Positions 1 through 5,784 of a DNA stretch of 5,784 nt are shown in pieces (the first letter of the stretch is position 1; each line of letters opens with the position of its first letter). Both the position numbers and the translations under genes were made by a program. This DNA is from Chitinophagaceae bacterium (GTDB taxonomy: Bacteria > Bacteroidota > Bacteroidia > Chitinophagales > Chitinophagaceae): the NCBI GenBank assembly GCA_947481355.1, contig CANKGM010000139.1, positions 1 through 5,784 on the forward strand, given 5' to 3'. A model generated the notes under the pieces. That model saw only the letters and a list, made by a program, of their open reading frames with translations. It searched no databases and was not told where the DNA came from.

Positions 1-190
1 ATATCGAGGGAGTTCCACCTCCAAAATAGATCGTTTCTATAGGGGTTTTATGAAGTTCTACGCGTAAGTCGATTTCTTGTTGAATAGCTAAAATCATACG
101 ATCCTTATGATCCAAGGTTGTAGAAAAGTGAAAATTGCAATAGTGGCATGCTTTCTTGCAAAAAGGAATATGAATGTAAATGCCAGCCAT
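1..190 (-). CDS. hemW: Radical SAM haem chaperone HemW (5' part only)
   Basis: This is the N-terminal 63 codons of a gene that runs off the left edge of the window. Seen: an opening MAGIYIHIPFCKKACHYC with the radical-SAM cluster motif CxxxCxxC at C11, C15 and C18, and the SAM-binding GGGTP motif at residues 57-61. The residue two after the last cysteine is Phe (YCNF). Known: HemN, the true oxygen-independent coproporphyrinogen III oxidase, carries a fourth cysteine there (CxxxCxxCxC), whereas HemW usually has Phe. This favours HemW, a 4Fe-4S/SAM cytoplasmic protein that binds haem and passes it to haem proteins. The ATG at 190-188 fits the family start, since the cluster motif follows after ten residues. 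There is no clear Shine-Dalgarno site. It is divergent from the Omp85-type gene. The C-terminal HemW domain is outside the window and could not be checked. Confidence 0.93.
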   Translation of the reverse strand, partial: MAGIYIHIPFCKKACHYCNFHFSTTLDHKDRMILAIQQEIDLRVELHKTPIETIYFGGGTPSI

Positions 191-215
191 ATATGATGAA
201 TTAAAGGAAGCTATG

Positions 216-224
216 TAGATTTGT
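216..224 (+). promoter_or_regulatory. Probable -7 box for the Omp85-type gene
   Basis: TAGATTTGT matches the Bacteroidota -7 consensus TAnnTTTGY at every defined position. A second, overlapping near-match (TAGTGTTGC, 224-232) follows. Transcription from the first would begin at about 228-231, on top of the GTG/TTG start codons, implying a leaderless or nearly leaderless message. No -33 TTTG is evident, so it may be a chance match in AT-rich DNA. Confidence 0.35.
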
Positions 225-225
225 A

Positions 226-2019
226 GTGTTGCAAAGATCGTTTTCCATATACGTATTATTCATTTTATTTACACTGCTGTCATACAAGCCGTACTCCCAA
301 ACTATGCATTTGTTGCAGGTTATTCGAGTTGACAAAGGTAAGGTAGACCTTGAAGACATTTTCAATAAGCCAAGGGAATTCAATTCTGCAGAAGATTGCC
401 AAACTTTTTTGCAACGTCAATTGCTCTCTAGTTTGCAGGAAAGAGGGTATTTGGCCGCTTCCGTGGATAGTATAGCATATGATAGCGTTGTTACTACAGC
501 ATGGGTTTATGGCGGAGAGCGGTATACGTGGGGTAAAATTAAATTTGATACTTCACTACTTCAAAAGGAACAAGTAGAAATTGGGAACGACTTATTTTCA
601 TTTGGAGGTATTTTAAATCCCCAAGAGTTGGTTTATGTGCAACAGAAAATGTTGCATTTTTATGAGAATCATGGTTATCCATTCGCTGTCATAAAATTGG
701 ATAGTAGTTTTTTCATTGATGCAGCATTGCATGCTATCCTGAAAGTATATGAAGGCCCATTGTATCATATTGACAGCATTGTTGTTACAGGTAAGGTTCA
801 TTTCCAGCCTAGTTTTATGGAGCAATACCTTGGCATTTCAGCTGGGTCTATTTATAAAGCTGATGTACTTGAAAGCATTTCAAAGAAAATTGCTGACTTA
901 GGTTTTTTTCGAGAAGTAAAGCCTTGGGACCTTACTCTTTTAGGAACAGGAGCGAAGCTTAACCTCTATCTTGAATCAAAACAAAGTAGTCAAGTTAATT
1001 TGTTGGTGGGATTGATGCCTGCCAATGCACAGCTTGGTGGCAAGCTATTGCTTACGGGTGAAGCGAATATGGAGTTAAAGAACACATTTGGTGGAGGAGA
1101 AAGTACCATGTTAAATTGGCAACAGATACAAGTTCAATCGCCAAGACTATTGATTGCATTTCAGAAACCATATTTGTTTAAATCCAATACCGGAGTTGAC
1201 TTTCAATTCAATTTATTTAAAAAGGATTCTTCTTTTTTAACGCTGAATACCAAACTTGGCCTGCAGTATTTTGTAAATACAAAGCAACTTGTAAAGGTAT
1301 TTTTTAAACAATTTTCAAGCAGTTTACTTGATGTGGATACGAATGCTGTAAAAATTTCTAAACGCTTGCCATCCTTCATGGATATTAAAACAAGTAACAT
1401 AGGAATTGAGTTGCAGTATAGAGGAACGGACAATCGTTATAACCCTCGTGCTGGAGTTGAATTTAGCTCTACATTTGAAGGTGGGATGCGTAAAATTCAG
1501 CCTAATATGGCCATAACTACCATGGGGAAAGATAGGTTTGATTATTCAACCTTATACGACACCATAAAATTAACATCCTCCCAATTGAAAGGATTAGCAA
1601 AGGGAGATTTATTTACAAAACTGGGAAGGCAGTCAACCCTTAAGCTTGGGTTGCAAGCTGGGTATATTCATTCGGATAAAATTTTCACCAATGAGCTTTT
1701 TCAACTTGGCGGCATTAAAACGCTACGGGGTTTTGATGAGGAGAGTATCTATGCAAGTCGATATTTAATTGCCACAATTGAATATCGATTTCTTATAGGC
1801 CCATCTTCCTATCTTTTTTCATTCATAGATGCTGCTCAGACGGCTCGTAAAACTTATCAGGCTGCCTATAATGCAAAGTATGTTGGAGCTGGAATGGGTA
1901 TTTCGTTTGAGACGAAATCAGGTATATTTAGTTTAGCATATGCCGTTGGAAAACAACCAGAAACAGCGTTGAATTTCAAGCAGGCTAAAATCCATTTTGG
2001 ATTTGTTAGTCTCTTTTAA
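226..2019 (+). CDS. BamA/TamA-family (Omp85) outer membrane protein, POTRA plus beta-barrel
   Basis: This 597-residue protein is an Omp85-superfamily outer membrane factor, probably inserting or exporting other outer-membrane or surface proteins. Seen: a signal peptide (hydrophobic residues 6-19, likely cut near YSQ at 23-25); three POTRA-like units at about 50-98, 100-177 and 180-252, the third opening with the typical pattern GPLYHIDSIVVTG; then a beta-rich region, about 256-597, ending in Phe as outer-membrane barrels do. The diagnostic RGF motif (LRGFDEES) is at 501-503. Known: RGF sits in barrel loop L6 of BamA, TamA and FhaC. Housekeeping BamA normally has five POTRAs and 750-900 residues, so this resembles a TamA-like or accessory paralogue; its substrate cannot be deduced. 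No ATG is available before residue 27, and starting there would delete the signal peptide, so GTG 226 or TTG 229 must be used. The DUF4271 gene follows after 37 bases. Confidence 0.9.
   Translation: MLQRSFSIYVLFILFTLLSYKPYSQTMHLLQVIRVDKGKVDLEDIFNKPREFNSAEDCQTFLQRQLLSSLQERGYLAASVDSIAYDSVVTTAWVYGGERYTWGKIKFDTSLLQKEQVEIGNDLFSFGGILNPQELVYVQQKMLHFYENHGYPFAVIKLDSSFFIDAALHAILKVYEGPLYHIDSIVVTGKVHFQPSFMEQYLGISAGSIYKADVLESISKKIADLGFFREVKPWDLTLLGTGAKLNLYLESKQSSQVNLLVGLMPANAQLGGKLLLTGEANMELKNTFGGGESTMLNWQQIQVQSPRLLIAFQKPYLFKSNTGVDFQFNLFKKDSSFLTLNTKLGLQYFVNTKQLVKVFFKQFSSSLLDVDTNAVKISKRLPSFMDIKTSNIGIELQYRGTDNRYNPRAGVEFSSTFEGGMRKIQPNMAITTMGKDRFDYSTLYDTIKLTSSQLKGLAKGDLFTKLGRQSTLKLGLQAGYIHSDKIFTNELFQLGGIKTLRGFDEESIYASRYLIATIEYRFLIGPSSYLFSFIDAAQTARKTYQAAYNAKYVGAGMGISFETKSGIFSLAYAVGKQPETALNFKQAKIHFGFVSLF
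231..239 (-). promoter_or_regulatory. Probable -7 box for hemW
   Basis: Read on the minus strand this is GATCTTTGC, matching 8 of 9 positions of the Bacteroidota -7 consensus TAnnTTTGY. It lies 40 bases ahead of the hemW ATG, giving an inferred leader of roughly 30-35 bases. No clear TTTG-type -33 element is visible upstream, so the call rests on one motif. It falls inside the first codons of the divergent Omp85-type gene. Confidence 0.45.
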
Positions 2020-2040
2020 TATTTACTAGATTTAAAGGAA

Positions 2041-2049
2041 TAATTTTGC
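2041..2049 (+). promoter_or_regulatory. Probable -7 box for the DUF4271 gene
   Basis: TAATTTTGC is a full match to the Bacteroidota -7 consensus TAnnTTTGY. It ends seven bases before the ATG at 2057, so the predicted transcript would have almost no leader. The AAAGGAA just before it (2034-2040) is too far from the ATG, and on the wrong side of the promoter, to be a ribosome binding site. A -33 TTTG at the right distance is not evident. The gene may also be read through from the upstream gene, since no terminator separates them. Confidence 0.5.
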
Positions 2050-2056
2050 AGGATAT

Positions 2057-3040
2057 ATGATGAATCGAAGGTATATCATGCTTTTCATATTGATTTGCTG
2101 TTTGTTTAATACAGCTAAGGCTCAGGATAGCCTTAATCTAAGCTATGATGTTGTTTCTGATAATATCGATAGCCTGATTGCGGATTCGTTGTATAAGGAA
2201 TTTATACAATCTCATCCCCCATTAACTGCTTATCAATTAAGTAAATTTAAAAGAACAAAAGTGTCGGGGTCCTATGGAAATTATGTTACTTCATTTATCG
2301 ATTCAGCTGATTTTTATAAGATTAATATTTCACCTATAAAGCTGACAATCTCATTTCGAAAGCACCTAAATGAGGAGTGGATGTTTTATTATTTAGTGTT
2401 TCTTGTTTTAATGCTCGCCATAGTTCAAGTTGTTTTTCCAAATTATATAACAAGGTCGGTACGCGATTTTTTTCGCCCCAACTCTATACTAGCTGCTAGT
2501 CGTGATTTTCATCAAGAGGCTGCTTTGCCTTCCTTTTTTCTTGGGTTATTATTTTTCTTTTCATCGGCATTTTTTATTTATTTATATACTAAAAATTTGC
2601 CTGGCTTTGCTAGTTTCTCATGGGTTCAATCAATTTCAGTCTCCTCTTTTTCCCTATTCTTAATCTATGGCGTTAAATTTATTTTTTTGAAATTCCTGTC
2701 ATGGGTATTTAATCAAAAAGAGGCATTCAGCAGGTATTTAACTATTGTCTTTTCAATGAACGAAACGCTTGGCATATTGCTTTTAATGCTATCTTTTTTG
2801 ATTGTATACGTCGATTGGGCCATTCCCTATTATATTTATATGATACTTAATATTAGCATTATTGTACTGTTCTTTTTTAGGGTTCAAGGTGCATTTAAAT
2901 TATTTAGTAAACAAGCTCGAATGGGTTTTTTTGAATTTTTACTTTCTTTTATATCGATAGAGTTATTACCAACACTTGTGTTGTGGAAGTTTATTCATGA
3001 TCAAGTACTCAATAAACTAACTTTATTTTTTAGAGGATAA
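2057..3040 (+). CDS. DUF4271 domain-containing membrane protein
   Basis: This 327-residue integral membrane protein belongs to DUF4271, a Bacteroidota family of unknown function. Seen: an N-terminal signal sequence (MMNRRYIMLFILICC...AKA) with likely cleavage before Gln23; a polar, probably periplasmic stretch of about 80 residues; then six strongly hydrophobic segments near 107-129, 159-177, 188-215, 229-252, 256-276 and 290-311. The last segment carries the acidic-proline pattern SIELLPTLVLW, resembling the E-x-L-P motif I recall from the end of DUF4271 proteins. No catalytic motif is recognisable. The first two codons are both ATG (2057, 2060), and either could be used. The gene precedes hemD by 163 bases; as I remember it this order recurs in Bacteroidota, hinting at a link to tetrapyrrole metabolism or membrane assembly, but that is inference. 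The family call rests on topology, length and neighbourhood. Confidence 0.8.
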   Translation: MMNRRYIMLFILICCLFNTAKAQDSLNLSYDVVSDNIDSLIADSLYKEFIQSHPPLTAYQLSKFKRTKVSGSYGNYVTSFIDSADFYKINISPIKLTISFRKHLNEEWMFYYLVFLVLMLAIVQVVFPNYITRSVRDFFRPNSILAASRDFHQEAALPSFFLGLLFFFSSAFFIYLYTKNLPGFASFSWVQSISVSSFSLFLIYGVKFIFLKFLSWVFNQKEAFSRYLTIVFSMNETLGILLLMLSFLIVYVDWAIPYYIYMILNISIIVLFFFRVQGAFKLFSKQARMGFFEFLLSFISIELLPTLVLWKFIHDQVLNKLTLFFRG

Positions 3041-3055
3041 GGGAGAAAAACATCC

Positions 3056-3154
3056 TTGTTGATACCTTTATTAAATTGCCTAACATACTCCGTCTTGCTC
3101 TTGTTATTTGTTCTTATTGTTATTAGTACGACTTTTTTTCAGAAAAACGGCTGA
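3056..3154 (+). other. Possible small hydrophobic ORF between the DUF4271 gene and hemD
   Basis: An open frame of 32 codons can be read from TTG 3056 to a TGA at 3152-3154, in the same frame as the DUF4271 gene and just beyond its stop. The product would have one membrane-spanning stretch (YSVLLLLFVLIVIS) and a short polar tail, QKNG. A weak purine run, GGGAG (3041-3045), lies ten bases ahead of the TTG. Against it: no ATG, strongly T-rich DNA that gives hydrophobic translations by chance, and a second open frame overlapping it. Treat it as a candidate only. Confidence 0.15.
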
Positions 3155-3175
3155 TTATTTAATGAAAATATTAAT

Positions 3176-3184
3176 TAATTTTGC
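3176..3184 (+). promoter_or_regulatory. Probable -7 box for hemD
   Basis: TAATTTTGC, identical to the box ahead of the DUF4271 gene, is a full match to TAnnTTTGY. It ends 19 bases before the hemD ATG, giving an expected leader of about 12-15 bases. The preceding sequence (3156-3178) is extremely AT-rich. No clear -33 TTTG is seen. The 163-base gap without overlap also suggests that hemD has its own promoter. Confidence 0.5.
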
Positions 3185-3203
3185 CATACATTGTTAATCA
3201 GAC

Positions 3204-4004
3204 ATGATTAAAAAAGGCAAGAAAACAACTGAAAGTGTGGGTAAGGGAATCAGAAAAATTCTGATTACACAGCCCAAGCCAGAATCTCCCAAATCACCTT
3301 ATTTTGAGATAGCTCGAAAGCACAATGTTGAATTGGAGTTCATACCATTTATTAAGCTAGAGGGGATTCCTTGTAAGGAATTTAGGAAACAGAAGATTGA
3401 GATTGCAAAATATTCTGCTGTCGTTCTCACAAGCAAGAATGCAATTGATCATTTTTTTAGAATCTGCGAAGAATTAAAGTATACCATTTCACAGGAGACA
3501 AAATATTTCTGTATCAATGAGTCAGTAGCGCTGTATCTGCAAAAATTTATTTTGTACAGGAAAAGAAAAGTTTTCTTTAGTGCAGACGGCACCAATAAGG
3601 GCTTATTTGACGTTATTAATAAGCATAAGGAGAATGAACGATTCATATATCCTTGTTCTGAAAATCAACAGGATAATGAAATTGTTGGATGGCTGAAATC
3701 ACATGCATGTGAATTCGACACTCCATTCATGTATAGAACCATTAGCAGTGATTTAAAGTCTCACTTTGCAGCACATAATTTTGATGTCATTTGTTTTTTC
3801 ACACCAAGTGGTGTAAAAAGTCTGATGGAAAACTTTCCTGATTTCACCCAAAATGGTACATTCATAGGCGCGTTTGGCGGCAACACATCCAAAGCAGTAG
3901 AAGATGCTGGTTTGAACTTACATATTAAGGCACCTGAGCCGCAAGTGCCATCTATGGTGGCTGCCTTGGAAAAGTTTTTAAGTGATAAGGCTAGATTGAA
4001 ATAA
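3204..4004 (+). CDS. hemD: Uroporphyrinogen-III synthase (Bacteroidota type)
   Basis: This 266-residue cytoplasmic enzyme would cyclise hydroxymethylbilane with inversion of ring D to give uroporphyrinogen III, the branch point to haem, sirohaem and cobalamin. Seen, in order: ILITQPKP (19-26) and SPYFEIARKH, the family's opening strand; FIPFIKLEG; the central block VVLTSKNAIDHFFRICEELK; YFCINESVALYLQKF followed by a YRKRKVFF stretch; and the C-terminal FFTPSGVKSLMENFPDF and FGGNTSKAVEDAGL blocks, matching the TPSG and G-x-x-T-x-x-A features of HemD. These closely resemble Bacteroidota sequences annotated as HemD. HemD is poorly conserved across phyla, so the function rests on family resemblance rather than on catalytic residues. 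ATG 3204 adds a basic extension of about 17 residues (MIKKGKKTTES...); GTG 3237 is the alternative start. A terminator follows the stop by 15 bases, ending the unit. Confidence 0.9.
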   Translation: MIKKGKKTTESVGKGIRKILITQPKPESPKSPYFEIARKHNVELEFIPFIKLEGIPCKEFRKQKIEIAKYSAVVLTSKNAIDHFFRICEELKYTISQETKYFCINESVALYLQKFILYRKRKVFFSADGTNKGLFDVINKHKENERFIYPCSENQQDNEIVGWLKSHACEFDTPFMYRTISSDLKSHFAAHNFDVICFFTPSGVKSLMENFPDFTQNGTFIGAFGGNTSKAVEDAGLNLHIKAPEPQVPSMVAALEKFLSDKARLK

Positions 4005-4019
4005 CCAACTAACTATATT

Positions 4020-4045
4020 AACCCCGAAACATCGGGGTTTTTTTT
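4020..4045 (+). terminator. Rho-independent terminator after hemD, abutting the next start codon
   Basis: An 8-bp perfect stem, AACCCCGA (4020-4027) with TCGGGGTT (4032-4039), encloses a four-base loop AACA and runs into eight Ts (4038-4045). This is a textbook intrinsic terminator for hemD transcripts. On the opposite strand the hairpin is not followed by a T-run, so it works in one direction only. The ATG of the next gene begins at 4046, directly after the last T. Confidence 0.9.
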
Positions 4046-5784
4046 ATGAAGCACGTTAACGAACTCATACACGAAACAAGTCCTTATTTGCTCCAGCATG
4101 CACACAATCCAGTTCAATGGTATCCGTGGGGTGATTTTGCATTAAAGAAAGCTAAGCAAGAGAATAAGCCTATTTTGGTTAGTATTGGATATGCTGCATG
4201 TCATTGGTGTCATGTTATGGAAAGAGAGAGCTTTGAAGATGAATCTACCGCAGCAATCATGAATGAACATTTCATATGCATTAAAATTGATAGAGAGGAG
4301 CGACCAGACTTGGATCATTTTTTCATGGATGCCTTACAGGCAATAAGTGGGAATGGTGGATGGCCATTAAATATGTTTTTAACATCAGAGGCTAAACCTT
4401 TTTACGGAGGAACCTATTTCCCACCTGTTCGGTTTCAAAATAGAATTTCATGGCCCGAATTACTTCATCAAATTCATGAAGCATATCGGGTAAGGCGATC
4501 CGAAATCGAGGAGCAGTCAATTAACCTTACCGATTACCTAAACAAGGCCAATCAAGTAGACCCACAAAAAAAAGAAAGCTTTTCACTTCCATTTGAAGAG
4601 CTGTTCACAAAGCAGCAAACTGAAAAAATGCTTGAGCATATTATGAAGGTTGCGGATGAGGAAGAAGGTGGTTTTGGTCGAGCCCCTAAATTTCCTCAAA
4701 CTCAAACCATCCAGTATCTATTAAGGTACTCTTGGTTTAGGAATAATACCGATGCCCTAAAGCAGGCTGAGCTAAGTTTAAAAAAAATGATTCGAGGTGG
4801 GATTTATGATCAAATCGGAGGCGGATTTTGTAGATATTCAACCGATGCAGAGTGGCTTGCTCCACATTTTGAGAAGATGACCTACGATAATGCGTTGCTT
4901 ATCTCTGTTATGTCAGAAGCGTTTCAAATTACTCGTGACGAAGAATATAAGACGGCAATATTGGAAACACTTGAGTTTATGAAGCGGGAAATGATGACTG
5001 CCGATAAGGCCTTCTATTCTGCCTTAGATGCAGATAGTGAGGGAGTGGAGGGGAAGTTTTATACCTGGACACAAGAAGAGTTTTATGCGTGTATCACAGA
5101 AAATCAAGCATTGTTAGCTGACTACTTTGACATAAGCGAACTTGGAAATTGGGAGCATGTCAATATCCCAAGGCTTAACTTTACAATTGATGAGTTAGCA
5201 TCAAAGTTCAATATGGTGCCTGCTAAAGTTAAAGAGACTATTCAGCAGGCAAAATCAACATTACTAAGCTCCCGCTCGGGCAGAATTCGACCAGCCACAG
5301 ATGATAAAATCATATTAGGACTGAATGCGTTATTTAATCAAGCCCTTTCAAAAGCTTCTACTGCACTTTCTGATCCGCAATTTCTTGCGTTGGCAGAGCA
5401 GAATATGGACTTTATCTACAAAACCTTTTTTGATCCAAGTCAGGGTGTTTGGCTCCACACATTTAAATCAGGTGAAGCAAAATACCCAGCCTTTTTAGAT
5501 GATTTGGCCTATTTATGCCAAGCCTTGATTTCACTTTATGAAGCTAGTGCTGATCTTCAATACCTTGAAAAGGCAAAGAGTATTCTTGACTATTTGCTAA
5601 GGCATTTCGATGACGAAGAAGGGATATATTTCTACTATACTCCTGATTTTCAAGAAGATACAATAGTTAGAAAAAAAGATCTTTATGACGGAGCAACGCC
5701 TTCTGGTAATGCTGTGATGGGGTTTAATTTACTTCGGTTGAGTATTTTATTCGGAAACTCCACTTGGAAGAGAAGAGCTACGTA
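4046..5784 (+). CDS. DUF255 / YyaL-type thioredoxin-domain protein (3' end cut by window)
   Basis: 579 codons are open to the window edge; relatives are about 670-700 residues, so roughly 100 are missing. Seen: the family opening NELIHETSPYLLQHAHNPVQWYPWG; a thioredoxin-like domain at about 1-165 with the redox motif CHWCH (C52, C55), followed by IDREERPDLD, GGWPLNMFLT and GGTYFPP; then an alpha/alpha-barrel domain related to sugar epimerases and six-hairpin glycosidases, with GGFGRAPKFP (208-217), a GGIYDQIGGGFCRYSTD block (251-267), PHFEKMTYDNA, DADSEGVEGKFYTW, RIRPATDDK and DGATPSGNAV. Known: the family (PF03190, human SPATA20) is widespread, its substrate is unsettled, and bacterial members are taken as cytoplasmic; none of the visible sequence is a signal peptide. 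Where many relatives read DDKILTSWN, this one reads DDKIILGLN, lacking the Trp. The ATG at 4046 is firm: an in-frame TAA lies at 4019-4021 and the next Met is beyond the CHWCH motif. Confidence 0.92.
   Translation, partial: MKHVNELIHETSPYLLQHAHNPVQWYPWGDFALKKAKQENKPILVSIGYAACHWCHVMERESFEDESTAAIMNEHFICIKIDREERPDLDHFFMDALQAISGNGGWPLNMFLTSEAKPFYGGTYFPPVRFQNRISWPELLHQIHEAYRVRRSEIEEQSINLTDYLNKANQVDPQKKESFSLPFEELFTKQQTEKMLEHIMKVADEEEGGFGRAPKFPQTQTIQYLLRYSWFRNNTDALKQAELSLKKMIRGGIYDQIGGGFCRYSTDAEWLAPHFEKMTYDNALLISVMSEAFQITRDEEYKTAILETLEFMKREMMTADKAFYSALDADSEGVEGKFYTWTQEEFYACITENQALLADYFDISELGNWEHVNIPRLNFTIDELASKFNMVPAKVKETIQQAKSTLLSSRSGRIRPATDDKIILGLNALFNQALSKASTALSDPQFLALAEQNMDFIYKTFFDPSQGVWLHTFKSGEAKYPAFLDDLAYLCQALISLYEASADLQYLEKAKSILDYLLRHFDDEEGIYFYYTPDFQEDTIVRKKDLYDGATPSGNAVMGFNLLRLSILFGNSTWKRRAT

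Noticed and set aside
201..1433. Open frames on the minus strand inside the Omp85-type gene (201-383, 613-825, 1203-1433)
   Set aside because: Their products are short and low-complexity with no family resemblance, and they lie opposite a gene with clear POTRA and barrel features. They are chance openings.
2031..2040. TTAAAGGAA as a ribosome binding site for the DUF4271 gene (similar run at 201-209 for the Omp85-type gene)
   Set aside because: The spacing to the start codon is about 16 bases in both cases, longer than the usual 5-10, and a -7 promoter box lies between.
3449..3646. Minus-strand open frame inside hemD
   Set aside because: It lies opposite a well-conserved stretch of HemD, and its translation shows no recognisable domain.
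3700..3711. Perfect 12-base palindrome CACATGCATGTG
   Set aside because: It lies within hemD codons, has no partner copy that I can see in the window and no nearby promoter. An isolated palindrome of this size is compatible with chance.
1..4004. A single haem biosynthesis cluster made of hemW and hemD
   Set aside because: hemW is transcribed divergently and separated from hemD by two non-haem genes. HemW is a chaperone rather than a pathway enzyme, and no other haem gene is in the window.
4566..4573. Run of eight As in the DUF255 gene, a possible slippage or frameshift site
   Set aside because: The frame continues correctly through conserved motifs on both sides, the run is not a slippery heptamer in the reading phase, and A-runs are expected in AT-rich DNA.

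Overview
The window looks like ordinary chromosomal DNA from a member of the Bacteroidota (Cytophagales/Chitinophagales-like; the order is a guess). Four things point there: AT-rich sequence, near absence of convincing Shine-Dalgarno sites, promoter -7 boxes of the TAnnTTTGY type just ahead of genes, and protein families typical of that phylum (DUF4271, the Bacteroidota form of uroporphyrinogen-III synthase). I see no mobile element, CRISPR array, tRNA or rRNA.

Layout. Positions 1-190 (minus strand) hold the first 63 codons of hemW, a radical-SAM haem chaperone. It is divergent, across a 35-base gap, from four plus-strand genes: an Omp85-superfamily outer membrane protein with about three POTRA domains (226-2019), a DUF4271 multi-pass membrane protein (2057-3040), hemD (3204-4004), and the first 579 codons of a DUF255/YyaL-type thioredoxin-domain protein (4046 to the window end). 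A strong intrinsic terminator (4020-4045) closes the hemD unit, and its T-tract touches the start codon of the DUF255 gene.

How the genes fit together. hemW and hemD both belong to haem metabolism but are transcribed apart, so the proximity may be incidental. From memory, DUF4271 genes often sit just upstream of hemD in Bacteroidota, and that pairing is the most suggestive functional hint here. The POTRA/barrel protein is an outer-membrane assembly or translocation factor, too small to be the main BamA. No new multi-gene system is evident. The points worth a second look are regulatory: the crowded hemW/Omp85 divergent promoter with non-ATG starts, the terminator abutting a start codon, very short inferred leaders, and a possible tiny membrane peptide between the DUF4271 gene and hemD.
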